NCBI GenBank assembly: GCA_963704595.1
Contig: OY969922.1
Location: forward strand, 1,054,001-1,118,000
DNA: 64,000 bases
From: Acuticoccus sp963704595
GTDB lineage: Bacteria > Pseudomonadota > Alphaproteobacteria > Rhizobiales > Amorphaceae
Direction of reading: 5' to 3'
The position numbers and the translations under genes were made by a program. The notes below the pieces were generated by a model. That model was given only the letters and a program-made list of their open reading frames with translations. It made no database searches and was not told the DNA's origin. Shown here piece by piece: positions 32,145 through 43,245 of the stretch (position 1 is its first letter; every line of letters starts with the position of its first letter).

Positions 32145-32221
32145 GGGCCTGTAGCTCAATTGGTTAGAGCCGACCGCTCATAACGGTTTGGTTGGGGGTT
32201 CGAGTCCCTCCGGGCCTACCA
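32145..32221 (+). tRNA. tRNA with CAT anticodon, probably tRNA-Ile2
   Basis: A 77-base cloverleaf with encoded CCA. The acceptor stem gggcctg pairs with cgggcct (one G-T pair at the end), the D arm starts gctc, the anticodon loop is ctcataa with anticodon cat, and the T arm is ggggg-ttcgagt-ccctc. Elongator Met, initiator Met and Ile2 tRNAs all have CAT; the acceptor stem and A73 resemble the Ile type, in which TilS converts the C to lysidine. It lies between GGT and the small secreted protein, on the same strand. Confidence 0.9.
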
Positions 32222-32601
32222 CTCCGCCGGACCGGCGAAACGACCATCACCTCCATTCCAAGGGTTCCGCTTCCAGCGGGCACGGCGGCCGAAGCGCGTC
32301 CCGTCCAACGGCGCGCGAACTTTCGCTGCGCGAATGTCCGGCGGTCACCATGGCGGGCGCGTGCACCGCGGCGACCTTCGCGGTCGTGCGCCGGGTCCTC
32401 AATGACCCTTCGATGAATGAGCCAAATATAACATCCATTCATCTACCTGACTGCCAGATTAATGACTCAAAGCGGCAAGTATAATTTCCCAAATTGTCTA
32501 CATTTTGCCGAGGAACAAACATTCGATGAGATGGTTTTCTTATCAACAGCAGCTGAGGAGGCGTCTTTGCCTACGGATGCGCTGTAACATTGGAGGATAC
32601 T
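32222..32601. other. 380-base stretch without a gene, AT-rich in its second half
   Basis: No supported gene. From about 32410 to 32600 base composition drops clearly in GC against the rest of the window. A perfect TATAAT hexamer lies at 32480-32485, about 117 bases before the next ATG, without a good -35 box at the usual distance. GGAGGA at 32592-32597 is the ribosome site of the following gene. It is the natural place for a strong promoter for that gene. Confidence 0.45.
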
Positions 32602-32931
32602 ATGACCATCATTCGCACGACTGCGCTTGCCGCCGTTCTCGCTTTCGGCACTGTTGCGGCTCCTGCGTTCGCGCAGAACGTGAACGCCAACAACCTCGTT
32701 AACGTGAACGTTTCGAACGTCGCCAATGATCTCGCCAAGGATCTCGACGTCAACGTGAGCGACATCCCCGTGACGGTTCAGGTTCCGGTCGGCGTCGCCG
32801 CCAACGTCTGTGACGTGGACGCCAACGTCCTCGCGCAGGGTGCCACGGGCGGCCAGGCCTCCGAGTGCGAGGCTTCCTCGACCTCCCAGGCTCTGAGCCA
32901 GGTGGTTCAGCGCTCCATGAAGAGCCAGTAA
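32602..32931 (+). CDS. Small exported Asn/Val-rich protein
   Basis: A 109-residue protein of unknown function. A clear signal peptide (MTIIRTTALAAVLAFGTVAA, cleavage after AFA about residue 24) leads a mature chain of about 85 residues dominated by Asn, Val, Ala and Ser, with alternating patterns such as NLVNVNVSNVANDL and VTVQVPVGVAANVCDV. Two Cys residues in the mature part could form one disulfide. Alternating Val/Asn suggests beta strands at a surface. It has its own GGAGGA site and a very strong terminator, so it is a single-gene, probably highly expressed unit. Base use is less GC-rich than neighbours, as for abundant small proteins. Confidence 0.82.
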   Translation: MTIIRTTALAAVLAFGTVAAPAFAQNVNANNLVNVNVSNVANDLAKDLDVNVSDIPVTVQVPVGVAANVCDVDANVLAQGATGGQASECEASSTSQALSQVVQRSMKSQ

Positions 32932-32940
32932 CAGGCTCTT

Positions 32941-32974
32941 GGCCGGCCGGGGCACCGCCCCGGCCGGCCTTTTT
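32941..32974 (+). terminator. Strong Rho-independent terminator after the small exported protein
   Basis: A perfect 13-bp stem, ggccggccggggc (32941-32953) and gccccggccggcc (32957-32969), with loop acc and a T5 run at 32970-32974, 9 bases after the stop codon. Confidence 0.95.
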
Positions 32975-33321
32975 GCGTTTGCCGCCCGACCGGGTCTGCA
33001 ATGCGGGTACGTCGGGCGCCGAGCTCATCGCGCTCGCGACAGGGGTCTTGCTTCAGTTTCACGTCTGCCGCCCTCGCGAAGGGCGAGGACCAGCCGCGTC
33101 CCGCAATCTGCTTCGATCCGTTGGAGGCTTAAGGCCACCCGTCTCAGCCCCCGATCGATCCGCCTTGTCCGATCGACGACAGAAGCTCCGGATGCGCCTG
33201 CCACGGCTCCCCACCCCCCCCACCGCGACCGCCTGCGAAATTAAACGCTGCGGCGCTCGTTCGTGCGATTGACTTGGGGGGCAAGCGCCCGAAAATCCTA
33301 TTGAATGGCAGGGGTGTATCG
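32975..33321. other. 347-base intergenic stretch, nothing recognised
   Basis: Between the terminator and the amidase start. There is a weak inverted repeat (cctcgc/gcgagg near 33074-33092) and a C8 run near 33217. No open frame here has family similarity that I recognise. The amidase promoter should be here. Confidence 0.4.
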
Positions 33322-34798
33322 ATGCGCAAGTTGGCTGGGATGACGGGGCTTCGGCCCGGACTGGGGCAGGTTGTTCGCGCGGGGACTCTCGCCGCCGCCG
33401 TGATGGCGCTGCCGGCCGAGGCCGGGGCGCAGGCGATGGACAATGCCGCCGAGATCGCCGTCAACGTGCGCAGCGGGCATGTGAAGGCGCGCGACGTGGT
33501 GGAGGCCGCGCTCGACCGGGCGAAGGAAACCGCCGACCTCCACGCCTTCATCACAATCGATGCGAGTCGGCGCGGTTTCGGCGGCTGACGAGATCGACGC
33601 CTCGGCCGGGACGGCAGGGCCGCTGGCCGGCGTGCCGTTCGTGGTGAAGGACAACATCGCCAGCGCCGAACTGCCGACGACGGCGGGGACGCCGGCGCTG
33701 CGCAACTACGTGCCGGAGGTCGATGCGCCGGTGGTGGCGGCGCTGCGGAACGCCGGGGCGGTGCTCATCGGCAAGACCAACATGCACGAGCTCGCGTTCG
33801 GCATCACCTCCAACAACTCCGAGTTCGGCGCCGTCGCCAACGCCGTGGATCCGCAGCGCTTCGCCGGCGGCTCCTCCGGCGGCACGGCGGCGGCCATTGC
33901 GTCCGGCGTCGTCACGATCGGGCTCGGCACCGACACCGGCGGCTCGGTGCGCATTCCGGCGGCGCTCAACGGCGTCGTCGGCTTCAGGCCCACCACGGGC
34001 CGCTATTCGAGCGAGCTCATCATCCCGATCTCCACCACGCGCGACACCGCCGGGCCGATGGCGCGCACCGTCGGCGACGTGGTGCTGATCGACGCGATCC
34101 TTGCCGGAGAGGGCGGGGAGGCGCCGCTCGACCTCTCGTCGGTCCGCCTCGGCCTCGCCCACCCGCAGGCCGACAACCTGTCGCCGGGCGTGAAGGCCTC
34201 GTTCGAAGCCGCCATTGCGCGCCTCGCGGCGGCGGGCGCCACGATCGTCGACGTCGACATGACGAAGATCCTCGCCGACGGCGCGGACGCGGGGTTCCCC
34301 ATTGCGCTGTTCGAGGCGCGGCGCGACCTCGGCGCCTTCCTGGCGGCCAACACGGAGGTCGCCTTCAGTGATCTCGCCAAGAAGATCGCGAGCCCGGACG
34401 TGTCGGGCATCTTCGCCAACGGCGTCCTCGGCGGCGGCGTGGCTGAGGAGGACTACAAGGGCGCGCTCGCGCTGCGGGAGACCATGATCGCGGAATATCA
34501 GGCGCTTTTCGCGGCGAACCAGCTCGACGCCGTCGTCTTTCCGACGACGCCGCTGGAAGCGCAGCCGATCGAGGGCTCGGACGAGACGGTGATGCTGAAC
34601 GGCGTCGCGGTGCCGACGTTCGCGACCTTCATCCGCAACACCGACGCCGGGTCTCTCCTCGGCGCGCCGGGGATTTCGCTGCCGATGGCGCCGACCCCCG
34701 AGGGGCTGCCGACCGGGTTCGAGATCGACGGTCTGCCCGGCGACGACACCGCGCTCCTGTCGCTGGCTCTTTCGGTCGAGGAAGCGTTCGCAGACTGA
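33322..34798 (+). CDS. Exported amidase, amidase-signature family (frame broken once as written)
   Basis: About 491 residues once one extra base near 33559-33565 is ignored. The N-terminal frame has a putative signal sequence (GTLAAAVMALPAEAGAQA) and the ARDVVEAALDRAKETADLHAF stretch usual before the core. The core in the next frame carries the whole Ser-cisSer-Lys triad: Lys in VPFVVKDNIAS, the first Ser in RFAGGSSGGTAAAIASG and the nucleophile Ser in GTDTGGSVRIPAALNGVVGF. Such enzymes hydrolyse linear amides to acid and ammonia. Export to the periplasm is inferred from the leader. It stands alone between the small secreted protein and the convergent cyclase gene. Confidence 0.85.
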
Positions 34799-34816
34799 CG
34801 GCGCCGCGCCGGCCGC

Positions 34817-36076
34817 TCAGGCCGTCGGCGCGAGCTCCGGTTCGGCGTCGAGGCCAAGCGGCGACGCGGGTTCGGCGGCTTCGATGGCGACCGGGGCGGG
34901 CGGCGCCTTCTTCGGCTGTCCGCCGGGCACGAACACCCGCAGCGGATGCTGGAGGCCGCGGACCGGGTGCTGCCCGGCGTCCTGCATCCCCCGGCCATGG
35001 CTGACGCCGATGGCCGCAACCTCCTGCGAGACCAGATATTCCTTGCCGAGGCGGCTGCAGAGCGAGGCGAGCCGCGCGGCGATGTTCACGTCGTGGCCGA
35101 TCACCGTGAAGTCGAGCCGGTCGCCGGAGCCGACATTGCCGAACACGGCGTCCCCCAGATGGATCGCGACGCCGAAGCGGATCGGAAACTCCCGCCCGTT
35201 GCTGACGAAGGGCGGAACCTTGACGTCGAGCATCGAACGGGCGGCGTCGAGCGCGGTGAGGACCGCTTCAGCGTCCCCGTGCTCCTCGGTGGGGAAGGTC
35301 GCGAGGACCGCGTCGCCGATGAACTTCAGGATCTCGCCGCCGCGCTCGGTGATCGGCGGGACCACCACGTCGTAGTAGCGGTTGATGACCTCTGCCGTGG
35401 CGTCCGGCGGAAGCTGGGTGGAGAGGGCGGTGAACCCGCGCAGGTCCGCGACGAGGATTGCCGCGCGGACCTTGGTGGTCTCGCCGCGGTGGACCGTGCC
35501 GTCGATGATCTGCCGCGCCGGTCCCTTGCCGACGTAGGTGGCGAGCACGTCGTGGAAGTTGGTGAGGAGCGTGCGCACCTGCACCACCGCCGCGATGGCG
35601 GGGAGGATGGCGTGCAGGAGCTCGAACACCTCGGGGCTGAAATTCTCGCCCGAACGGGTCGCGAAGGTCATCGCCATGCGGGAGTCGGTGGCGGCGGGCA
35701 GGGGCAGGATGTTGTAGTGCCGGATGCCGATGGCGCGCAGCTCGGGGACGATGCCGAACGCGCTGTCGGCGATCTCCGCCACGTCGAAGTGGACGAGGCC
35801 CTGCCGCTCGTAGGCGACCTTGAACGGGCTGCGCTCGTAGATGCCGGAGTTGCGGTTCGCGTAGTCGAACCGGGTGAACTCGATGCCTGTTTCGGGCCGC
35901 CAGACGACGCTTGCGGCGAGCAGCGACGGGTTGAGGAGGCCGAAGGACAGGGAGAAGCGGTCGAGCGGCATTCCGCCCGCGGCAAGGCGCATCGCAAGGC
36001 TCTCGACCATCGCAGAGAGGTCGAGCGTCATGCCGTCCCGCAGCAGCCACGCGGTGAGGGTTGCGGCTTCGTCCAT
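34817..36076 (-). CDS. Class III adenylate/guanylate cyclase domain protein
   Basis: A 419-residue protein. Residues 1 to about 190 form an unnamed N-terminal region without membrane helices; a linker (VRTLLTNFHDVLATYVGKGPARQIIDG) leads to a class III cyclase domain from about residue 205. Metal-binding Asp residues are in AILVADLRGFTALS and KFIGDAVLATF; the FTVIGHDVNIAARLASL stretch carries the Asn and Arg that hold the transition state. The last 40 residues are Pro/Ala-rich. It should make cAMP. Similar soluble cyclases with this unnamed N-terminal part are common in rhizobia. Convergent with the amidase. Confidence 0.88.
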   Translation of the reverse strand: MDEAATLTAWLLRDGMTLDLSAMVESLAMRLAAGGMPLDRFSLSFGLLNPSLLAASVVWRPETGIEFTRFDYANRNSGIYERSPFKVAYERQGLVHFDVAEIADSAFGIVPELRAIGIRHYNILPLPAATDSRMAMTFATRSGENFSPEVFELLHAILPAIAAVVQVRTLLTNFHDVLATYVGKGPARQIIDGTVHRGETTKVRAAILVADLRGFTALSTQLPPDATAEVINRYYDVVVPPITERGGEILKFIGDAVLATFPTEEHGDAEAVLTALDAARSMLDVKVPPFVSNGREFPIRFGVAIHLGDAVFGNVGSGDRLDFTVIGHDVNIAARLASLCSRLGKEYLVSQEVAAIGVSHGRGMQDAGQHPVRGLQHPLRVFVPGGQPKKAPPAPVAIEAAEPASPLGLDAEPELAPTA

Positions 36077-36293
36077 GGTGTATGGCTCTCGATCAGCAAG
36101 GGCGACGACGCAAAAACCGCGTGCCGCGTCCCGAAGTGTGGGGTCGGCCGGCGCGCCGCACAATGGCGGACTGACGGCTTTGTCGTGGGCGCATGACGCG
36201 GCGGCGTTGCAGGAATCAAAGGCCGTGCGGCAACGGGGCGACGGATGCCCGCAGGGTGCGGGACGATGGCGTTCATGCTCGCACGGCAGGAAT

Positions 36294-36368
36294 GCAGGTG
36301 CGCCAGAGGTGCACCTGCCGAAAATCTGGGTCGGGAGCCGGAGCGAAGCCGCCGCCACGCGGGCGGCG
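36294..36368 (-). other. Two hairpins downstream of rpoD
   Basis: Right after the rpoD stop, cgccgcc (36350-36356) pairs with ggcggcg (36362-36368); further on, gcaggtgc (36294-36301) pairs with gcacctgc (36311-36318). Neither is followed by a T-run on the minus strand, so intrinsic termination is uncertain; they may mark the mRNA end or work with Rho. Confidence 0.35.
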
Positions 36369-36375
36369 ACCTCTC

Positions 36376-38397
<2,022 letters not shown>

Positions 38398-38578
38398 AAC
38401 AGTCCTCCCGATCGGGGTTTGGCCGCACGCTCGGCTCAGTCCGCATTTCGCAAGATGGGCATCGCCAACACGCCGGCGAGCGTGCGCGACACTGCCGGAC
38501 CGGCCGTACACACACCCAAGACAGCGCTATGGGAAAACCGATAGATAACGCAGCTTTGGCAACGTGCAAGGCTTGTGT

Positions 38579-40585
38579 TCACAGGAGGCTGTCATGCGGG
38601 CGTGTCATGTCTTCGCCGGATGCCGCCCGCCTGCGCAATTGGGCCGCCTCGTCGGTCAGTGCCCGCTCGGCATCCTCCAGGATCCGGCGTTGCTCGCTGA
38701 CCGCGACAGATAGGGATAAAAGCCGAGCCTCGGCTGCTTCATTGCCTTCCCGCACAGCATCCGACGCTTCCGTCAGCTCTGCATCGTTAGAGCGCATCTG
38801 GAGCTTGAGCAGGAACACGTCAATGCATTGCGCAATGAATCTGTCGCTCGGATTGGCGGAGAGGATTGAAAACCTACTCGTCAGCCGCTTGCCGCGGCCG
38901 TCCTCCGGCTCCCCCCACACCTCGTGGAGGCACATTCGCGCCCGTTCCGGCAGCGCTGCGATGAGTGTCGCACTTTGGTCACAAAGTGTGGCGCCGTAAG
39001 CCTCGAGCAATATTGCAGCAAACGCCTGGTGCACGCTCGAGAGGAATTTCGCCCCGTAAAGGCGTTCGCCGTGAAGGTCGAGAAGGTTGGGGCGCAGGAT
39101 GAAGAGGCCGAGGACGATGCGCTCCAGCTCGACGAGGGCGTGGCTGGCGTCCGCCGGCGCCGCGAGCGGCGCGGTGGACGCGGCCGGCATGTCGTTCGGT
39201 TGCCCCCGTCGTCGGCCACCCTGCTGGCCGAACCGGCCGCTGCCACCGGCCTGACGGCGCGGCGCGCCGCCCTGGCCCTGCGGGGCTTCGCGCGGGCCAC
39301 GCAGGGCGGTGCGGCGGAGCTGGTAGAGGCGCTCGTCGAATGCGCTGCGGTAAAGGGCGGCGAGACGGTTGTCGGCGATCTCTCCGGCGAGCGCGTGCAG
39401 CCTCGTCTCGAGCGCGGCCATCCGCTCCGGCGTGTTGGCGCCGGCGGCGGTCTCGCGTGCGAACAGGGCATCGACCAGCGGGACGGCGCTCGCCGCGCGG
39501 TCCTCGAACGCCTCGACGCCGCCGGCGCGGATGAGGTCGTCCGGGTCCTGGCCCTCCGGAAGGGTGAGGATGGAGAAGGATTTGCCGGCGGTGAGCAGCG
39601 GCACGATCCGCGAGAGCGCGCGGTTGGCGGCCTGACGGCCGGCGCTGTCACCGTCGAAGCACAGCACGGGCTCGTCGGCGAGCTGCCAGGCAAGCTTGAC
39701 CTGCTGCTCTGTGAGCGCGGTGCCGAGGCTCGCCACCACCATCTCGAGCCCGGCCTGGGCGAGCGCGATGGCGTCGAGATAGCCCTCCACGACGAACAGC
39801 CGGTTCGAGCGGTGGGCGGGGCCGCGCGCGCGGTGGGCGTTATAGAGAAGCGCCGATTTGTCGAAGAGCGGCGTCTCCGGCGAGTTGAGATATTTCGGTT
39901 CGCGGTCTTCCAGCGTTCGCCCGCCGAAGCCGACCATCCGGCCGCGCCCGTCGTGGATCGGCACCATCAGGCGGCCGCGGAAGCGTTCTCGCATGCCGCC
40001 GCCATCGGTCTTCGCGAGGAGACCTGCCCGTTCGAGATCAGCCTCGGACAAGCCTTCTGCGGAAAGGTTGCGGGTGAGGAAGCCCTGTGGGCTCGGCGAG
40101 AGGCCGAAGCCGAAGGCGCGCAGGGTCGCCTCAGTCAGACCACGGCCTGCCGCGTACTCGCGCGCGGCACGGCCGCCCGGGCCCCACAGCGTCTTGGTGT
40201 AGAGCGCGGCGGCGGCGTCCAGCGCATCGCGGCCGGCGCGGCGCTGGCGCTCGCGGCGGTCGTCGACGGGCGACGAGTCGGTCGGCAGTTCGACGCCTGC
40301 GGCTTCGGCGAGCGTCTTCACCGCCTCGGGGAAGTCGAGGCCCTGATGGTCGGTGAGGAAGCGCAAGTGGTCGCCGGACTGCTGGCAGCCGAAGCAGTGG
40401 TAGAAGCCCTTGCGGTCGTCCACGTGGAAGGAGGGCGTGCGCTCTTCGTGGAACGGGCAGCACGCCCACAGGTCGCCCTTGCCGGGCTGTGACTTGCGCC
40501 GATCCCACGTGACCACACGGCCGATGATTTCCGAGAGCGGGACGCGCTCGCGAAGGCCAGCCAGGAAATCCGGTGAAAAGCGCAA
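38579..40585 (-). CDS. dnaG: DNA primase DnaG
   Basis: A 668-residue primase. The N-terminal zinc-binding CHC2 domain shows CCPFHEERTPSF and FYHCFGCQQSGD; the central Toprim domain shows FVVEGYLDAIAL and CFDGDSAGRQAANRAL with catalytic Glu and Asp residues; a Gly/Gln/Arg-rich linker (residues about 425-465) leads to the C-terminal helicase-binding domain (ELERIVLGLFILRPNLL). It makes RNA primers at the fork and is loaded by DnaB. Its start MRFSPDFLAGLRERV is the family start. It lies 181 bases upstream of rpoD. Confidence 0.97.
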   Translation of the reverse strand: MRFSPDFLAGLRERVPLSEIIGRVVTWDRRKSQPGKGDLWACCPFHEERTPSFHVDDRKGFYHCFGCQQSGDHLRFLTDHQGLDFPEAVKTLAEAAGVELPTDSSPVDDRRERQRRAGRDALDAAAALYTKTLWGPGGRAAREYAAGRGLTEATLRAFGFGLSPSPQGFLTRNLSAEGLSEADLERAGLLAKTDGGGMRERFRGRLMVPIHDGRGRMVGFGGRTLEDREPKYLNSPETPLFDKSALLYNAHRARGPAHRSNRLFVVEGYLDAIALAQAGLEMVVASLGTALTEQQVKLAWQLADEPVLCFDGDSAGRQAANRALSRIVPLLTAGKSFSILTLPEGQDPDDLIRAGGVEAFEDRAASAVPLVDALFARETAAGANTPERMAALETRLHALAGEIADNRLAALYRSAFDERLYQLRRTALRGPREAPQGQGGAPRRQAGGSGRFGQQGGRRRGQPNDMPAASTAPLAAPADASHALVELERIVLGLFILRPNLLDLHGERLYGAKFLSSVHQAFAAILLEAYGATLCDQSATLIAALPERARMCLHEVWGEPEDGRGKRLTSRFSILSANPSDRFIAQCIDVFLLKLQMRSNDAELTEASDAVREGNEAAEARLLSLSVAVSEQRRILEDAERALTDEAAQLRRRAASGEDMTRPHDSLL

Positions 40586-40705
40586 AGACTGAGCCTCGTC
40601 TGGGGGTGCCCGGGCATGATGTGCTCTGCGGGACCATGAAGCGAGGGCATGGTTAAACTTTTATGAACTTTCCCCGCTATCAATTGGAGCGGAGGACGAC
40701 CCTTG

Positions 40706-40787
40706 TTCCGGCGGTGAGCCGGTGGGGTGTCAGCGGAGCATTCCGCTTCCGGCGGTGAGCCGGTGGGGTGTCAGCGGAGCATTCCGC
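40706..40787. repeat. Perfect 41-bp tandem duplication spanning the end of yqeY-like gene
   Basis: Bases 40706-40746 and 40747-40787 are identical and head to tail. The second copy contains the last codons and stop of the minus-strand yqeY-like gene (…GMLR-stop), so the first copy is a duplicated gene end lying after the stop. Each copy also holds the short hairpin ccggc-ggtga-gccgg. Confidence 0.95.
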
Positions 40788-41226
40788 GGACGAGGCAGCT
40801 GGCGCGCCCGAGGTCGAGCTGGCCGGGGTAGCGCTTCTTCAGCGCGGTGATGGTTCGGCCCACGTCGCGAAGGCCGGCGGCGCCGATCTCGGACATCACC
40901 TGCGTACAGGCCTTCTCCATCGCGCCTTCGTCCATAAGCGGCGGCATGAATTCGCGGATGGTCTCGATCTCGCGCTCGGTCTGGGCGGCGGTCTCGATGT
41001 TGCCGGCGGCCTTCTCGGCCTCCATCTGCTCTTCGCGCTGCTTGATCATCGTCTTCAGTAGCGCTGCAATCTCGCCGCCGGAAATCTTCTCGCCGTTGCC
41101 GGCGCAGTGCGCCGCATCCCGGTCACGAATGGCCGTCTGCATCAGGCGCAGAGTGGACAGGCGTTTCCGGTCGTCGTCTTCGCCGGCGACCCGGATCGCA
41201 CCCTGGAGTTCTTCTCGCACATTCAT
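40771..41226 (-). CDS. GatB/YqeY domain protein
   Basis: A 151-residue protein of the YqeY family, starting MNVREELQGAIRVAGEDDD. Residues such as RLSTLRLMQTAIRDRD, LLKTMIKQREEQ and REIETIREFMPP are typical. The family resembles the tail domain of the GatB amidotransferase subunit; a tRNA-related or general regulatory role is suspected but not proven. It sits beside dnaG/rpoD and carA in many alphaproteobacteria. The ATG at 41226 is preferred over a GTG two codons earlier. Its 3' end is duplicated in tandem (see repeat). Confidence 0.92.
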   Translation of the reverse strand: MNVREELQGAIRVAGEDDDRKRLSTLRLMQTAIRDRDAAHCAGNGEKISGGEIAALLKTMIKQREEQMEAEKAAGNIETAAQTEREIETIREFMPPLMDEGAMEKACTQVMSEIGAAGLRDVGRTITALKKRYPGQLDLGRASCLVRGMLR

Positions 41227-41498
41227 CGGCACACCCGCAAAACAGGATTAAACGACGCGGCAGCAATCAATTATCGGATCCCACGCCAACGATGTCACTC
41301 AGGCAGCCATGTCATGCGGCCGCGAGTCAACGTGAAATGGCCGATCTGTCGGCCACGTCGTACTGTGGGCCAGACATATGAGGACAACGCGCACTGAACG
41401 CAAGGGTTGCTCCACAGAACCGCCACACACGTTGACAACCTGATAAATCGGATCTGTTCAAAACTCGCTGCGGTGACTAGAGAGGAAAAAGCGCACGA
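41227..41498. promoter_or_regulatory. Divergent promoter region between yqeY-like gene and carA
   Basis: A 272-base spacer, lower in GC than its neighbours. A perfect -35-like ttgaca is at 41432-41437 on the plus strand; the -10 position 17 bases on (tgttca) is weak. GAGAGGAAAA lies before the carA ATG. No leader peptide or attenuator hairpin was recognised. Confidence 0.4.
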
Positions 41499-42701
41499 AT
41501 GGGAGTTCAAATGTTCGCCGTCAGTCCCTGGGAAGAGCCCAAAGCAACCGCCTGTCTGGTCCTCGCCGATGGCCTGGTTTTGATGGGAGAGGGCGCCGGG
41601 GCGCACGGGACGGCCGTCGGCGAACTGTGCTTCAACACTGCGGTTACCGGCTACCAGGAGATCCTCACGGACCCTTCCTACGCCGGCCAGATCGTCACAT
41701 TTACCTTTCCGCATATCGGCAATGTCGGAGCGAATGAGCACGACGAAGAGACCGTCGCGGTCGAGGCGAAGCTCGCCGCCCGCGGCTGCGTCCTCCGTGC
41801 GCCGATCACCGCGCCGCAGAACTGGCGCTCGCGCGAAGGCTTCGACGCCTGGCTCGCCTCGCGCGGCATCGTCGCCATCACCGGCGTCGACACTCGCGCC
41901 ATCACCGCCCGCATCCGCGACGGCGGCATGGTCAACTGCGCGCTCGCCCACAACGCCAACGGCGAATTCGACATCGAGGCCCTGCGGGAGATGGCCCGGA
42001 CCGCACCCGACATGGCCGGCGCCGAACTCGCCACCACGGTGAGCGGCCGCGAGGCGCGCGGCTGGACCCGCGGCGCATGGGGCTGGGAGGTCGGCGCGTA
42101 CGGCGAGGGCAAGGGCGACGGCCCGCGGATCGTCGCGCTCGACTACGGCATCAAGGGTAACATCCTCAATCTCCTGTCCGAGCGCGGCGCCAACGTCACC
42201 GTGATGCCGGCTTCGGCGACGCTCGATGAGGTTCTGGCGGCAAAGCCGGACGGCATCTTCCTGTCCAACGGGCCGGGCGATCCGGGTGCGACGGGCAAGG
42301 TCGTCGGCGAGACGCTGCGGGGCCTTCTCGACAAGGGCATCCCCACCTTCGGCATCTGCCTCGGCCACCAGCTGATCGGCACCGCCATCGGCGCCAGGAC
42401 CAAGAAGATGAAGCACGGCCACCACGGTGCGAACCATCCGGTGCTCGACATCGAAAAGGGCCGCGTCTCGATCGTCTCGATGAACCACGGCTTCACCGTC
42501 GACGCCGCGACCCTTCCGGCGAATGCGAAGGAGACCCACCGCTCGCTGTTCGACGGCACCAACTGCGGCCTCGCGCTGACGGATCGCCCGGTGTTCTCGG
42601 TCCAGTACCACCCGGAAGCCTCGCCCGGCCCGCAGGACAGCTACGACCTCTTCGACCGCTTCCTGGACCTCGTGCGCGAGACGGCCGCGGAAAAGGCGTG
42701 A
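41499..42701 (+). CDS. carA: Carbamoyl phosphate synthase small subunit
   Basis: A 400-residue glutaminase subunit that supplies ammonia to CarB for carbamoyl phosphate, used in arginine and pyrimidine synthesis. The N-terminal domain has LVLADGLVLMGEGAG and FNTAVTGYQEILTDPSY; the class I amidotransferase domain has the nucleophile Cys in FGICLGHQLIG and the His/Glu pair in FSVQYHPEASPGP. The frame is complete, in contrast to carB 2.2 kb downstream. A GTGA overlap joins it to a GNAT gene. carA and carB are separated by three other genes, as in many relatives. Confidence 0.97.
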   Translation: MGVQMFAVSPWEEPKATACLVLADGLVLMGEGAGAHGTAVGELCFNTAVTGYQEILTDPSYAGQIVTFTFPHIGNVGANEHDEETVAVEAKLAARGCVLRAPITAPQNWRSREGFDAWLASRGIVAITGVDTRAITARIRDGGMVNCALAHNANGEFDIEALREMARTAPDMAGAELATTVSGREARGWTRGAWGWEVGAYGEGKGDGPRIVALDYGIKGNILNLLSERGANVTVMPASATLDEVLAAKPDGIFLSNGPGDPGATGKVVGETLRGLLDKGIPTFGICLGHQLIGTAIGARTKKMKHGHHGANHPVLDIEKGRVSIVSMNHGFTVDAATLPANAKETHRSLFDGTNCGLALTDRPVFSVQYHPEASPGPQDSYDLFDRFLDLVRETAAEKA

Positions 42702-43183
42702 TCGTCGAGGACGCAATCCTGCCGCAGGACATCGACGAGGTCCTCGCGCTGAACAACGCCGCCGTTCCCGCGGTCAATGCGCTGGATGCCGATGCGCTGA
42801 CCGCGCTCTGCGCTATGGGAGCGCTGCGCCTCGTGCGTGGGGAGGCCGGCATCGAAGGCCTCTGCCTCACCATGGAAAGCGGCCAGCCGTACGAGAGCGG
42901 CAACTACCAGTGGTTCACCGGCGAGTTCGACCGCTTCCTCTATGTGGACCGGATCGTGGTCGCGCCGTCCGCCAAGGGGAAGGGCGTCGGCCGTGCGCTC
43001 TATGAAGACACGTTCGCAAGGGCCGCCGCCCTCGGCCAGCCGCGTGTGTGCAGCGAGGTCAACGCCGACCCGCCCAACCCGCAGTCTATGGCATTCCACG
43101 ACAGCCTCGGCTTCTCCCCGCTTATCGACCGGCTGAACCCGTCCGAGGGCAAGACCGTGCGCATGATGGTCCACCCGATCTGA
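42698..43183 (+). CDS. GNAT-family N-acetyltransferase
   Basis: A 161-residue acetyltransferase. The acetyl-CoA-binding motif A is visible as VDRIVVAPSAKGKGVGRALYED (RIVVAPSAKGKGVGRAL, with the G-x-G-x-G/A pattern), preceded by a beta strand and followed by a helix, and the C-terminal FHDSLGFSPLIDRL is typical. The GTG start overlaps the carA stop by 4 bases, so it is co-translated with carA, a conserved association in alphaproteobacteria. Substrate unknown. Confidence 0.9.
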   Translation: MIVEDAILPQDIDEVLALNNAAVPAVNALDADALTALCAMGALRLVRGEAGIEGLCLTMESGQPYESGNYQWFTGEFDRFLYVDRIVVAPSAKGKGVGRALYEDTFARAAALGQPRVCSEVNADPPNPQSMAFHDSLGFSPLIDRLNPSEGKTVRMMVHPI

Positions 43184-43190
43184 CACGAAA

Positions 43191-43222
43191 AAGGCGCGCC
43201 GCCCGTTGGGGTGACGCGCCTT
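43191..43222. terminator. Bidirectional terminator between GNAT and ypfJ-like genes
   Basis: aaggcgcg (43191-43198) pairs with cgcgcctt (43215-43222), with an internal small hairpin in the loop, a run of A just before and two T residues after. It lies 7 bases after the GNAT stop and 23 bases from the stop of the convergent gene, so it can serve both, more strongly the minus strand. Confidence 0.65.
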
Positions 43223-43245
43223 CGATGTCCTGCGGATGCGGTTTC

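Noticed and set aside
32145..32601. tRNA-associated integrative element using the CAT-anticodon tRNA as attachment site
   Set aside because: No integrase follows, and I saw no direct repeat of the tRNA 3' end elsewhere in the window.
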